From assembly GCF_001039355.2 (NCBI RefSeq), contig NW_019775413.1, positions 1,494,745 through 1,558,744 of the forward strand: a stretch of DNA of 64,000 nucleotides, written 5' to 3'. Each line of letters opens with the position of its first letter. The first letter of the stretch is position 1. Of the stretch, positions 11,614-25,700 are shown piece after piece. The DNA is from Lingula anatina (lineage: Eukaryota > Brachiopoda > Lingulata > Lingulida > Lingulidae). The translations under genes were made by a program, and so were the position numbers. The notes under the pieces were generated by a model. It was given only the letters and a program-made list of their open reading frames with translations, was not told where the DNA came from and searched no databases.

Positions 11614-14600
11614 GCAGAACAATATATCATTGGACTAACAAGCGGTTTCTGTAATGCATGTGCCACAAAATGGGTCTCACTAGTGAAGTTTTTAGTATTG
11701 AATTGGCATAAAACTTTCTTGATTTCTATCACCCTACTTCTGACTTCCGTTTGTGATCGATTGGACTAATTAACTGTATACGTTTGCGGAAGAGCACAAA
11801 GTTATAGCAATTCAAACCAGAACAAAAATAGGAAATATCCTATCACAACTCATTGATCGAATAACTTTTCACGCACGAAAGGTCACGTTCACAATTACAT
11901 TACTTCCTAGACTTGTGAGGAACTAAAACCGCCAAAACCATAAGAGATGTTTTCTTGAAAGGAAAGAAATATTTCGAACGATTTTTCGCGCAGAGTTTCA
12001 TCTTATGAACAGTATTTTATGCAATGAGCAGGAGCATAATCAAAACAGCTAAAATTCCAAAGATGCATCAACATTTAAACTAGTTCTTAAGGGAGACTGT
12101 ACAGAAGTTTTATCCAAATTTTGTTCAAGCTTCCCTATATTGATTCAGTGGAACACCAGTGCTTTGATGGCATATATAGAGTCTTAGTTTTGCGGAGTTA
12201 ACTACATTCCAAATCACAATCTTGTTATCGACCAACACTGGGCTAACTTAACCGTTTTACACTATCACAGAGAAGAAGGCGGTTTGATCAAGAAAACAGC
12301 TTCGACTTCGTCGGGCAACCCAAGTGATTAAATTCAAACCATTTACTTTCTTAATATAGCCGTAAAACATTTTTAGTTAAACCGGCAAGGTTGGTCCCCA
12401 GACTCCCCACTAAGCAAATGCTCAAATACCGGTTCAGCTATCATGAATTTGAGGTGCCAAATGTTATATATTTTCAATTGAATTTGCTATTTATCGTTTG
12501 TATAATATTTCATGTTCTTTTTCATTTATTTAATTTCTAGCGTTTGTAAATAAAATTGCATTTATGAAAAAATTTTCTTAGTTTTTGCATCTTGCAGCAT
12601 TGTGAAAGCATGTCCTGAGACTTGGAGCAGTCAATAATATAAGATTTTCCAGTCATCAAATTTTTATATCTATATTTAATAGAGGCAAATTATCGATAGA
12701 AAATACTCCACTCCAAGCGAATTTCTTGGAATTTTCGATATTTTTGCCTAAAATTCAGCAGTCTTCAATAATTACTACTAATCCAATACGCTACTATAGA
12801 TACTAATGAGGCCTATATTTGTGCCATATAACGGTGTATTTTACCGCAATGCCATGGTATCACATAATTCTATTGTTTCTATGCCGCTCAATTAAGATCC
12901 ACCCATGAAAAATCATTATTAAATAATCATCTTCAGATTTGTGCCATTTTACTATGCACATTGCCAAATAGCCCCCAATGTTTTATATAAAAACACTGCA
13001 TACATGCAGTATTGTTTTCAGATTAAAAAAAACGTCCAAATGACTTGAAGTGAGAAAAAAGGCACTATTTACCTGTAACACGTGTGTGGAACAAAGGTCC
13101 AATGCATTTTTGTTTCAGAAATTGTCGTTTCACAATGTAGGTGCATTGCATGACCCTGGAATAAAGTGATTTTTCTGCACTCAACAGTCTTAAAGACATC
13201 GGCATATTGGAGGTAATATTAGCCGTCAATATTAGCTGTTGATTGAAGAAAAATTACTGTATTCTTATATGACAACACAGCTGATGAAAATCTTCTCTAT
13301 ATTAGTTTACTCATTTTAGAACCTATATCTACATAAAATTTGTTTTTTACAATGTCATTTTGTATGCCCTTAGTGACGTCAACATCAAAAGGTCTCGATC
13401 TGTTATTTGCGTCAATTAAAAAAATGATCACAATGCTTGGTCTGCTTCAACTATAAATGAAATTTCGTCACTGGCGTTTTCCCATCTCTACGAATTCTAT
13501 TCAATCGCTGCATAAATTGACGTCTGGCAATTCTTTATTACAAAGATTCTGAACAAAGAACATCGATGAGTATAGCAAATAATTTTATTCTGTATCGAGA
13601 TAAAATATTTTTCATATACAAAACTATATACATGTGCATCGAATGACGAACAGAGGACTAGACTAGTCTGAATCAAGTACATAAAAGTTATATCAGCAAT
13701 ACAAGATCGCAAGCCCTTATATTCTGCTTCAGTTTCTCTATTTCAGCAAAAGAAAGTTTTTAGACGCAAAAACCGACTCCAAGACCAAACAAAAATATTT
13801 CATGAAATCGTTTTTACATTCTGGGCTTCACTTTATATTCAGAAAAGAAAATCATTTGTTGTATCTAATGACAATGCTTATGCTACTACAACTTGACATA
13901 GCAGTAAAATATCTACGATGATGAATTATATGCCTTTTAAAATAATCTTCATGTTAATGTGTTTTATTGATTTTCAAAGCACTGAATCAAAGACAAAGAA
14001 TTTTATCATTATATTATGCTGCTCCATTCTAATAGTAATAATGCACAATCAAATCAGGAAGCCAAAATTTCTTGTGTAATTTTTTCATCACTACAGACTG
14101 CTATATTCTATGTTAAAATTGCACAGAAATTTAACATGCTCAACACCAGAATAGACTTTGTTGTCTACTAGCCGTTTACTCTAACAATCCATTAAGAATC
14201 ACAATTGCCAATGACAGATATGGATGTCGCAAACTGATGTCTATAAAAGAGTGGACATGGCAAGCTCATTAGCCTCTGTACAAACTACAAAACAGACTTC
14301 CAACATTTTATTTACTAACTACCCGATGTGTCTTATAAGTGTATTTAAAAAGACATCAAGTATAGAGGATAATAAAATAGATAATAATTGGTTCTGCAAA
14401 TATGACAAATGCGATTTCAAAGTAGATTAAAAATGTTTCATTAATCAGTGTAAAGACACGACGATTGTACAAATAACTTGGGTTTGTAAGCTTTTAAGTG
14501 GAATAATATTATGATGTATAAAAACCATACCAAATACTACTAAGGTTTTTTTAAGTATAGTATAACCCAAACTTGTGCTCAAGCCTTGCAACCCTATTCC

Positions 14601-14686
14601 ATATAAAGACGGCAAAATCCACCTTAATCATCACGCCAATTTGTTATCATCACCAGGGTTTTTTCTTCCTCAGCTTTTAACTGTCT
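11614..14686. other. Region between the ankyrin gene and NSMCE4A
   Basis: The left part is the 3' UTR of the ankyrin gene, up to about 12,575. The right part is the 3' UTR of NSMCE4A on the other strand. The middle is AT-rich DNA in which no exon, RNA gene or known repeat was recognised. The two genes are tail-to-tail. Confidence 0.6.
12549..12554 (+). terminator. Poly(A) signal AATAAA of the ankyrin gene
   Basis: Canonical AATAAA 935 bp after the ankyrin stop codon, followed by T-rich sequence. This is the likely 3' end, unproven without transcripts. Confidence 0.5.
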
Positions 14687-17600
14687 TCATTTTTTCGCTT
14701 TCTTGCTCTGTGGCCCAGGATGTGCATCAAAGCCATTCATTTGGCTTGGTCCACTATCTCCGCTTGCACTGGGAATCTTCCCCTTTTTTAATTCAACTGG
14801 TTTTATGGCTGCTGTTTTAACTTGGAATGTTCTAACGAGTTCCTGCAAACAATCATGAGTGGAAAAGCTCTGTTATTTTGAAAAAAAAAAATACTCACCC
14901 TCAGAAAAACTCAATTTTTCATTCTGTTTACTATGGCACTATGCTTTTTGCTAACACAGTATGCCATTTTAAAAAATCCAACTATATAATCTAACTTGTA
15001 AATATACTGCTTAAACTTGCACTTTTAATATCAACTATTAGTATAATAGGAATCCTGTTGAATATCTTACCTCAAATTCACTGTTTGTTATTGAAACGAT
15101 ACACTGATGCCTCTGTAAAGATTCAGTTGGTGCATCGCCAGCATGTTTTTCTACAGGCTCTGAAAGGAGAACATGACTGTTTTACAAAACTGTTTTCAAT
15201 GAGAAGGAAGTCTGATTAGATATTAAACTAGCATTTTGGATTGCTACAATCTTAACCAGTCACCTGCTTTCAGGCTATGCTGTGCTAGAAAACTAATATT
15301 ATACACCAAAATTTGGGATGCAGAATCTGCATGTATTGAAGTAATGAAGAAATCTAAATAATTGACCATTGAAATGTATTTGTATATAAAGCCGACCCAC
15401 CTATAACAGGCAATTTATATTCATCTAGAAGTATTTTGGCTAGGTTATCCTGAAATAATAATAATAATAAAAAATAAAATAAAATAAATAAATAAATAAT
15501 GTTTTAGTTTCACAACCAGGTCTTTACCCAGGACTGCAAAGTACAGGGAGTTGAAATGAGCAAGACTGAATGTTTGTACAATTTTTGTCATAAATGTAAA
15601 ATTTTCATAAGCTGAAAGAACTAGTTTGGGGAAAGCCTTCTTCGCAACTCTTAAGCTGAAAACAATTTAGGGAGAAACCCCTCGGAGATGGATCGATTAC
15701 TGTTATGAGAACCCAGTCTTTGATAAATACTCACCCTGACCAGAAATGCTACATGGAACATGTTCTCTATTGTGTGACCATAAGAGCCAGGGTTCAGGAC
15801 AAATTCAAAGTAGTCCACTGGTTTCTCTGGAAAAAAATCATAATAATAATTATAAAAATAAACTAGAGGATCAGAGAGTCGATACCGCCTCCGGATATTG
15901 TACCACCAGCTGGAGTAAGCGCATTTGTATGGAAAACCAAAAAAAGGGACACCACCACTAGTGCTGTGCTTGACAAGCTCTACAAAATGCAAAAAACATG
16001 AGGTCTCTAGCATTTACGGTTCCTGAATTAGAGACTTTTCAGTTTCAGCATCTTATGGCCGCTACTCCCGTGAAAATAGGTCTGTGCAGTTTCTGAAAAT
16101 TGGCACAAACAAACATTTTTTTTGCAGAAATTTTCCACTTTTAGAAAATTTTGGCCCATTTGACTTTGAAATAAAGGCCAAAGGTCAAATCCAAGGGCAT
16201 ATTTGGAATTTCCACTTGACTTTTGGTCAGACTTCTGTAGTAATTTTTCCCATAATTCCTTCGGTTTAGGAGATATTTAGCATTGAATTTTCAAAAATTT
16301 TGAAAAGGGTGGGTTTCAACGAGCGTCACACCCAGGCCAATGCATCGACTGAGATAAAAAAAAAAAAAAAAAAAANNNNNNNNNNNNNNNNNNNNNNNNN
16401 NAAAAAAAAAAAAAAAAAAAAAAAAACAGGGGGTTTAAGTTAAGATTATATGTGACCTAAATCCAAGAGATGGGGACACAGGTCCTTGGGGCCTAGGAGG
16501 AGAAGTGGTAACGGTGACTTGTATCTGGCGCAGGAAAGTGGAGCCGGCAGAGCCAAAAGAGCCATATCTGACGGGTCGGGACTAAAACCATGAGTACCGC
16601 CAGCGTACACACTGGTGGTACTAATAAACAAATAAAGAAAGGGAATTTTTTCAACAGGACAATGTCTATTTAAATTTGCAGCCAATTTTCAATCCAAACA
16701 TGCTAACAATTATTTACCCTGCCTTTTTAGTCTTAAAATAAATATAAACAGACAATAATTAACCATTATTAATTCTATACTTAGTACTTAATTCTATACT
16801 CAAATTAAGATCAAGTGTGCACACTGACCACATTTCTTCAAGGACATGCTTTTAACAATTTCTTTAAATTCAAAATAGTTTCTTAATAAAATGCACAAAT
16901 GTCATTTGAACTTACTCTTATTGTTTCTCCAGTAGTTCATCAAAAGTCTATGGATTCTCTCCACTTCTTCTGTCGTTTGCTCTCTCTGTTCTTCTTCATC
17001 TACAGATTTTAACTGAATGAATAAAAAAACTACAATTAAAAATGTTAAGTTTTATAATAAACCAAACTATTTGACAGGGAATTTATCTTAACAACTATGA
17101 TTATCATTTAGAAAATGTGAATACCATCAATTAACAGTAAAAATACCTACTTGCTTTGGCACTGTTCTATCAGTAATGGCATCTCTATCACCTTTGTCTG
17201 TATTTCTATTAGAAACTCTTCTCTCAGGCGGCCCTCTCTCAAAGGTACCCAACCTGTAAAAGGAGATAAGGTAAGCACAGTCTGTAACACATTCATTTAA
17301 AAGTCTTTCTACCATTATTTCTTACAAATTGAAGATCTTAAGTAATTTCTATATGATTAGAAATAAAAATGATGATGTTAGAACAGTAATCCTGTGTTTT
17401 ACCCAAATTATTCTACTATAACTTACATGCATCTCAAAGGTGGGGTTCTACTAAAGAAAGGCTGCACTGCTTCTCCAAACTTCTCCCAACTTATCCTTGG
17501 AATCCTGGCATTGTTATCCGTGGAAGTTGCAGGTATCCTTCCAAAACTTATGTAATTTACCTGAAAAAAAGCCAAAATACTTTACAAACCACACTACGTT

Positions 17601-18789
17601 TGTATATTTTAGATTAAGTAACACAGGCTCTGATCACAACCAAGTTAAGCTGGGCCTACCTGAGCAAGTTCATTTACTTCCATCTCAAGTGAATTATATG
17701 TATAATTTAATAGTGGAAGATTATTTTTTGCTACTGCATGTGCTTTTCTGAACCTCCGAAAAAAATTTCACCTGGACCAACTGTCCAGCATTTTTTGGTG
17801 GTTCTGAATAGCTTTAGTTCTCCTATAATGGAAGATAACTTGTGCCCAAAAGATGTCTGTTTGTTTGTTACCAAGTTTATATTAAAATATGTCTACCTCA
17901 GCAGGTAAAATACTTAAGCTCAGTAACATTTTGAGTGAAACTGGGCTTCATGCTATTGTATAAGCAGCAATTCTGACTGCATGATATGACTAACCAGACG
18001 TTCAGAAAATTCCAACGCATTAAATGTGTTGATGTCTGTCTGTAATGCTTGTGCTTTCTGCCTTCCCAGTTGAGCGATTGTCAGCAGAGCTTGAGAGTCC
18101 TTGGTTGCTTCCCTGGTCAATTTTACTAGTAAATTAAACAAAATCTTGAAAATCTAATTGCATAAATATTTTTCATTATTCTGGTGCTTTGTGACAAGTG
18201 ACCAATCAAAATACATTTCAATACACACCATAACGCTGATTACCAGCTACTGTCATAGTTACTAGTACTATATTTATTGCTATTATATAAACTTAAAAGC
18301 ATCATTTTAGTTTTTTTTTTCTGCCAAATTCAATTTATCTTAAGAAAAACAAAGTAATTTTCTTTTAATCAATTGATAAAGTACCTCTTTGAAATAAAGA
18401 ATTGCATTCCTTCAACTTATCTGTGAGTTCTTCAGATTCTGGGTTGATTAGATCATGCTGTCTTGCTAAAAGACAAAAATTGACATTTATTCTCTTTAAA
18501 TCAGTCACTTCAAACCAAGTTCTAGGGACTAAAACAAGTCGTGAACAATAGGTATTCAATTTGATGAAAAATACATGCCTTATGTGACGTTATGTCAATA
18601 ATTAAGAAGATAAAAACCATACAATCGTGTGTATAACATTAAGGAAGTGATTGTAGATAGAGAGTCATCCTCACCTTTTAATTCATCTTGAATAACCATG
18701 TACTGATGTCGAAGTTGACGTCTTTCATCTTCAGTTTGTTCTGGTTCAGTCGGAACAGAAAGCTCTTCGTCTGAATCAGATTCCATCAC
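14687..18789 (-). CDS. NSMCE4A: NSMCE4A, SMC5/6 complex subunit 4 (kleisin)
   Basis: Ten coding exons on the minus strand in transcript order: 18789-18675, 18465-18385, 18125-17995, 17560-17427, 17253-17151, 17012-16916, 15826-15735, 15449-15401, 15159-15071 and 14842-14687. All junctions keep frame and give 348 aa; human NSMCE4A is about 385. Family hallmarks run in order: RQLRHQY near residue 24, LTDKLKE, the helix around LTREATKDS, an ISWEKFG segment, TEEVERI, the C-terminal winged-helix block FEFVLNP with ENMFHVAFLVR (about 225-251), and LPVIEPVE. Nse4 is the kleisin that bridges the SMC5 and SMC6 heads with NSE1 and NSE3 and is needed for repair by homologous recombination. The tail ends in a basic SKKAKK stretch, possibly a nuclear signal. 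Translation could start at either of two adjacent ATGs. A 26-base N gap lies in the intron between exons 6 and 7. The gene is head-to-head with TACC. Confidence 0.93.
16356..16426. repeat. Poly(A) tract with an assembly gap
   Basis: A homopolymer A run (16356-16375) meets 26 N (16376-16401) and continues as A to 16426. It lies in an NSMCE4A intron, so on the transcribed strand it is poly(T). The true length is unknown. Confidence 0.9.
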
Positions 18790-19672
18790 TAGTTTCTATC
18801 CTTAGTATCTTACACTTACAGTGGCACACAAGGCTTACGGCTTTGGACAAAACACTTTCATTTTCTTGACTTGATCATTTGGTGTGCTGACTTTCGCGAT
18901 ATCCCACCCTTTGGGGAATCACTGCATTTTGTCATTATTACCTCTTATCACATCAATCGGCATTCATAGTAAAAGCAGAAAACACCTCGGGAGGCACGAA
19001 ATTGCAATAATCAACCACTGTCAACACACAACTGTACAAAATTTATGTGCAACTTTCGCGCCCCGAAGCTGCGCATGTATAGTAGCCCAAGCACCTTTTA
19101 TATCAAACGTGTTGATTGGCCTACTAGAGAGTTCCGTTTCAACGCATCTATATATTCTTTCGAATAACGCTCGTAGATAAGATTAAACTATTTATGTGTG
19201 CTGACAAAGATGCGTTTTTTGCAATTCAAAGGTACCAGAAAATATAAACATAATATCTCTTCACTCAAAGGTGATGAAAATACAGAAAATTCAAGTGGCA
19301 ATTTTGAACCAATGATATTTCAGAAAACAAACATATTGATAGATACGTGTAAAACTGTAACACCAAAGGAACTCACGCGTTTAAGACGGTGTTTTTGTAG
19401 TACATTTTCTCTATGAAACAATTTATTAGTTTCAGAAGTTTCTAAAAGCTCCAATCAAAAGGAGTCATTACACGAAAAGGGGAGTTTTGTGTTTTTACTG
19501 CAAATTAAAAGGGAGGCATAAGAGCGGAACACTACTTCGGTTCACTTAATTGAAAACGAGGCTTGATGTGGAGATTAGACTATTCTTTATTTGCATAATT
19601 TAAAAGTCCATCGAAAACGAGATCACAACTCGAAAGTACAATATTTGCGCATGGGCACAACCAACAACGGTC
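18790..19672. promoter_or_regulatory. Putative bidirectional promoter of NSMCE4A and TACC
   Basis: The start codon of NSMCE4A (18789, minus) and the first candidate start of TACC (19673, plus) are 883 bp apart and point away from each other. No other gene lies between. No TATA box was assigned. The segment should hold both 5' UTRs and promoters, by position only. Confidence 0.5.
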
Positions 19673-19765
19673 ATGGAGCGATTTGAAATTCAAAAGTTTC
19701 CTGAAGGAGACATATTCCATGACCTGTTGACTTCATATTCCCTGGATAACACTTGCATATCACCG
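19673..19765 (+). CDS. TACC: TACC alternative first coding exon A
   Basis: An ATG in good context (G at -3, G at +4) opens 31 codons beginning [10 protein letters not shown] and ends CCG|GTAAGG in phase 0. It joins in frame to the common exon at 22977. Joined instead to exon B at 20974 it would read into a stop within ten codons. It is the exon nearest the NSMCE4A promoter. Coding status is inferred from frame and splice site only; it might also be a 5' UTR exon. Confidence 0.55.
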
Positions 19766-22700
19766 GTAAGGCTTAGAGAACGTGTATATGTGATGTAAAG
19801 GTTTTGTGAACAATATTTCATTAAAAAAAAAAGAACTTGTCATGTGGCATATCAAGTAATTTAAATGCAGACGTACGAAAGAGGAAGTGACTTCAGTGGG
19901 TCGCCCCATGTGCATTCCGTGATGTGTACTCATCTTTGATGTTAATCTCACTCCTGTTCAAGTAGATTCTCTAAACTTGTTTCAGTTACCACGTGAATGT
20001 CTTTACAAGTACTTTTTTATGTATTATTGAACACAGTTTAAATATAAACACGATTGTCGTCAGATGTCATATGTAAACATTTACATGTATGTGCTGTTTA
20101 TGTTTTTAGATGATTTAAAAATTGAACAGCGATATATAAATCGGTGTTTTACTTCAAAAGGTTGACAACAGTGAAACTAGTGCCACATAAGTCTGTACAT
20201 CAATATTTTCTAGTAGTTTTTCTTACGAGTGCCAAATGTGCCAATTCATGCACAATCTATGCACATAATTAACAGTCAAATGTTGTCCCTGCCTCGGCCA
20301 AGTTATGAGGGCTCTTAATTAATTTGCTTACCCATCACCTCCTCATGTTGCATGTTGCTCAAAGATTCATCCAGTCTTGCAGTGGACAACTCTGTGAATA
20401 AAGTCACAATCCTATGCTGCTGTAAAAATTACTCATTGAAGACTGTCATCAACAGACTTCTGAATGCCAGAAATACATCAGAGATACATGTATCCTGGCA
20501 GATGAAAATTTTGTGTTGTAATTTGATCTTATTGTGTTGGTACAGAAAGTATGTATAGAAAATTAATGTAAATAGGGGTGCTTTAACATGAACCTTTATG
20601 CTAAAGGTATAAAATTATATACAACTATTAGTACAATAGATATTTTGGTAGAACTTGAATGTGCCCTTGCTATCCTCCCTCCTACATACACACAAACACA
20701 CACACACACTTTTTTTTTATCAGTTATTTAATACCCTATCATATCATATGATAATATCTGTTTTCAGTGCCAGCTAGCCCCGCAACTGAGTTTATTGACC
20801 ATCCAAATTTGTTATTTGACTACATCACTATCACATGTATGATAAAATGTTTGCTATCCTGTATGTTGATAACTTATAACTAATATATATTCCCGCCTGT
20901 ATTTACTTAGTGGGAGCTTGTCTTTGATTTCATTACAAAGTTCATAAAACCAGTAAAATGTTTTTAATTTTAGGTTCAGAATGAGTTTGGATGCCTTTGT
21001 TGACTCTCTACATGACGAGAATATTGGTCCATTGGATTGTAGCAAGACAGCCAACTCTCATAAAAGTCCAGCTCTTTGCAGATCAATTCTAAAACCTTCA
21101 AACTTTGATAATCTGATTGACCTGAAGACACCACAGCACAAACATTTAAAGGTAATGTATTTGTAATAAGTTATTTGGAATATAATGTTAAAGATGACCA
21201 CTGGCATGTAGCTAATTAAAACTGAATTGTACGAGATCCAAAGGACAGTAATATATTATTGAAGTAAAACATAATTTGGACTCGATAGTAATCAAAGTCT
21301 GTCAGTACTTAAGTCAAATAAATCCTGAACTTGCTAGTATTGGTCAATTTTGAAATTAAAAAAAGCTATTTTTAGCATGGTGAAAGTGTTCAAAACACTT
21401 GTTTGTGGTGAAGGAAACAAATTCAATCATAAGTCTGGTCTTTTCATTCATGTGATAAAAAAGTGAATGCTAATGATGTGCCAGAATTAGAACTGAAAAA
21501 TGACAAACCAAAAGAAGCTTTGTTGCTGTTTTAAAGAGTCTGTGATGAAAGTGATATTTGGTCTCAGACTAGGCTCACTCTGTGCATTATGCTATAATGG
21601 CTATATCAAAGTTGATTCATTTTCTACACATCAGGCGTTTTGCTTTAAAACATAGACAGTCTATATTTATAAGTCATGATTCATCTTTATACATTCAAGT
21701 ATCTGTGTTGAAGTGGCCGAGTTCATCCCTTCTATTTAATGTTGTATAGGGTGATGCTGACATGGTAGTTGAACTAAAAATTTCATTTATAACTAAAATA
21801 TTTATGGGAAGAAATAATAACAGAATTAACTTTCTTCGCTTATTTATTCTGGCATTTATGGTCCAAAGATATTTTCTTAAAATTATATTTAGCCAAAAAA
21901 AAAAAAAAAAAAAAAAGAGAGGGAGAGAGAAGCAAGTATTAATTTACTAGTTTCAACATTGGCACAAACATGATTTGACCTGTTGGCAATCTCTCTCAAG
22001 ATCAAAGAAATAAAGTGAAAGTTAAATTTCTTAAGTTGACAAAATCAAATTAGTGTTTAAACCACAAGGAAGAAATGCAAGAAAGTAAATATATAAGAAG
22101 AACCAAATTTTGTACAAATTAAGTCGCAGCCCCTTACCTTTTTCTGCATGATAAAGAGAGTGCACTTTTTGTCTACCTGAGACATGAGTAATTGAGTACA
22201 CCTGTGCAAAAGTCAGAAGTGCAAGATGGAAGTACAACAACAAAATACCTGGATGCTAATAATACAGGGAGAAAGAAAAACCACATTACATGGAAAATCC
22301 TCCTAGATAACCATGCCAAGTTTTGCTAAAAACTCTGCATGATATCCAAACATAACTCTGCTGTTGCCCTTCTGCTTGTTCTGGTATTTAGCAATATTAA
22401 GTTCCTCAGAGTATACTGCGCAGAGGGAGTAAGAAGATTATTTTGCTTGGATTTCAAAGCTTGATGTAGATAAACATGATTCTTGAAATCACGCCTAGTT
22501 AAATTGGCATCATGGGTGCTGAGAACAGCAAAGAAACGGTTGGAAAAAGTGAAAAAGTTAAACCAGAGAAGTCTGTGAAAGTTAAACCGGAGAAGTTTGA
22601 AGCTGAGAAACCCGTGAGTGCGATTTTTGCATATGCATGACATTGAAGTGAAGTGCTGGTGGTATGACTCAACCGGTTGAGGTTGCAGTTAGATTTCTTT

Positions 22701-25700
22701 TTTATGCCTCATTAATCAGTAATAGTTATTCATACTCTTACACAACATGAGTCTGCATGCTAGAAAGAGGAACTGACTGATGAAAGTAGAATGCTGGAGT
22801 GACTGACTGCAGTTCTTGGAGGGGACCAAAATACAAATTCAAAATGGAGTTAGAAAGGTGTCTGAGACAAGTGTAGTCAAAAGGAAGATGGCGAATGCTT
22901 AAATGGCTAAAAGAAATCAGAATAGATTTAAGTTTTGTTATGTATAGTTTGAACATAATTTTTTTCCTCTTTTTAGGTTCACTTTGAGACTCCATCGGTG
23001 GCCAAGTTGCCTGTTGAGACGCCGCCTCAGACTCCAGGGAAGCAAGTGACCCCCACACGCTATGAGGATATTCGTGTTTTGGATGAAAACGAGTGTTGGC
23101 TTGAGCGTACTGCAGTAGTGACAAAAGCAGACCACGAAGAATACATCAAGCTAGCTAAGGAATTTGTTGATGAACTGATTGCAAATTTGCCTATCCTACA
23201 AGTGAGGTTAGTTGATTCATTGTGCAAAGTATATATATTTATAATCCTCTACTGTTAGTCCAATTCATTAGAGTTTAGGAGGGTGGTGCTTGTTGTTTCT
23301 TTTTATCAATATTCCCAAAATATAATATAAAAGATGTATGTTTTGAATTGTTTTAGAAAAAAAAGTACATCCAAATTTGGGTAACTTATTGAAGTTTAAC
23401 CCCCTTCCCCCTAGAAAAATCAATTGGATTTTCTATCACATGTTGTAGAGTTACAACATTGTGTAATCCAAGTAACCGAAGATCAGTATTATATAGTGTC
23501 CTCAAACAGCGTATTATTTTTTACTCATGAAAAGATCAATTCTAGTTCCTCTTATCTCCACCAGGTGTGCTTATGTAGCTATACAGACCTATAGCTAATA
23601 TTGTGGTTTATATAGTCTGGGCATGGGTTGTTAGTACTTCAGTCAGCCTATTGAGGTTTTATGTGGAAGGAAGAATTTTAACAGACATAGGTAAATGTTT
23701 CTAACTGACATTTAAATACAAAATAAATTTAATTGTGAAAGATATTGCTCAGGTTTTTCAAAACTTTGGCAACATGAAAAGAGGTATTTGAATTACCCAT
23801 GATGGCCATTCTAGAATAATTTTATTTTTTCACATCCGACTGCTTTAAAACTGATAAAGTGTAGACCGGAAACATTTCATGAATTATTACATGAAAATGA
23901 AAAGGAATTTAGACCTCCCTTCCCTTGTCCCATATTACCTTTGCATGAACTGTGCTCATTGAAGCAAATGGCTATTTCTATTGGGTGGGTATCCTCCAGT
24001 ACATCAACACTTTTCAAGGTGTGACACATGTATATACATCTTAAAAAGCTATGTTTGTGGTAGGATAAAAGATGCCCCCTAAGGTCATGGCTCCACATAG
24101 TCTTTGGGTTTATTTAGAGAGCATTTATCTATATAGTAGTGAGGTACCCAGGTTCACTGTGGTGTATATATGTCTAGAGTGTTAAGGTGTGCAGAATATT
24201 GAGAGGATAGAGAAGAGCAGCATGGGGACCAGTTAGACTATGATGTATGGTATAGTACACCTTTGACAGCTTGTGGTTGTTCTTACTGTTCTGCAGCAAC
24301 TCCAAGGTGTTTAATTCATTATAAATCTATCCATCATTTCTGTTTTACATCCAAGGGTTTTTTAAAAATCTTTTTGACCTTGGTATAAAAAAGATGATAC
24401 ATTTGTATCTCTGTCCTATTGTCCATGGCTTGCCTGATGAGATTTTGAAAATGTGTGATGAAATGTTATTTGAGGGAAAGAAGTTATCTTATCGAAGTGG
24501 ACAGTGGGAAGATTTTTAGTGTGATTGTTCCATGTAGTAATGCGAATAGACAACAGGCAACGATATGTTCTACCCAGATCGTGTTCAGAGGGGATATTTT
24601 GACATGCCTGGATTAGCAGATTACTGTTAATTATCTCACAGAAGAGGTTCTTATGGGGAACCTTAATTGCTCTAGAGGACAAAGGTAATGATAAAAAATG
24701 CTCACCTTTTTGTTGCTGCAGGTCACAGCTTCGAATGATTACTATGAAATGTGGTATTTAGGTATTGGTGGTTTTGATAGGAAATAGACACCTCACAGGT
24801 ATACCCTTTTGCTGGGAAGTGGGCACCTCACCTGAAGTACATACCTGTGTGTCATTGTCAGGAAGAGAGAGTGAACAGGAAGGAAACTTTCAAGTTGAAA
24901 TGTAGGTTGAGATTTATGATAGTAGGGAACCACTGATGTATGTATATTTTCCCTTTCCTGTGGCTCATATGGCTGTTTGGTTACTAGTAAGCTGCTGAGT
25001 GTTTGTACAGATGGGCCACAGGACAGCTTTGTTGCCTGACATCACTTCGAAAGTATGAGTTGGTTTAACTTATTTCGATTTTCTTCCAGGGAGGAGCATA
25101 TTACTGAGAACCAACCACCACCTCAGCCCAAAGAGGAAGTCTCCGAGGAGGCAAAGGAGGAGCAGGAGGACGCTAAAGATACAAGTGCCCAGGAGTTCTT
25201 TGATGCAGAGGAGGGCCTTGTAGACACTCCCAACAACGTATCATCCTCAGGATCACGAGAGCCAGTTGCTGAACAAGGTACTGCTACAGGGGAGGCTGTA
25301 TTGTCTGAAGGGGATGTCCAGAAACCTCAACCTACATCTCTAGTACAGGAGCCAGAAGAGTTTCAAGATACTGTGGAACCTAAGGAAGAAAAGGAAGAGA
25401 AGATGAATGACACAGGAGAAACGTCCCCCATACCTATTCCTAAAGGATCGTATAATTACAATTTCGATGATTTTGATGAAAACACTGATCCTTTTGCTTG
25501 TAAGAAAGGGCTTGCCATGTCCCCACCAAAGACTGGGGGAGATGCCATTTTCAATTCAGGGAACGAAGGGGTGGATGATAATATAGATCCTTTTAAGACC
25601 AAGTCGAAAATGAAAATGTCCCCACCCAAAGGTGGAGATTTTGACGAAAATATCAACCCTTTCCAGACCAAATCAAAGGTTGCAATGTCACCGCCCAAAC

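Noticed and set aside
11343-11732. 129-codon minus-strand frame
   Set aside because: Antisense shadow of the ankyrin repeats, which are clearly coding on the plus strand.
20768-20836. Possible exon after TTTTCAG in the first TACC intron
   Set aside because: The donor is weak (GTATGA), and joining it to exon A or B gives no coding frame.
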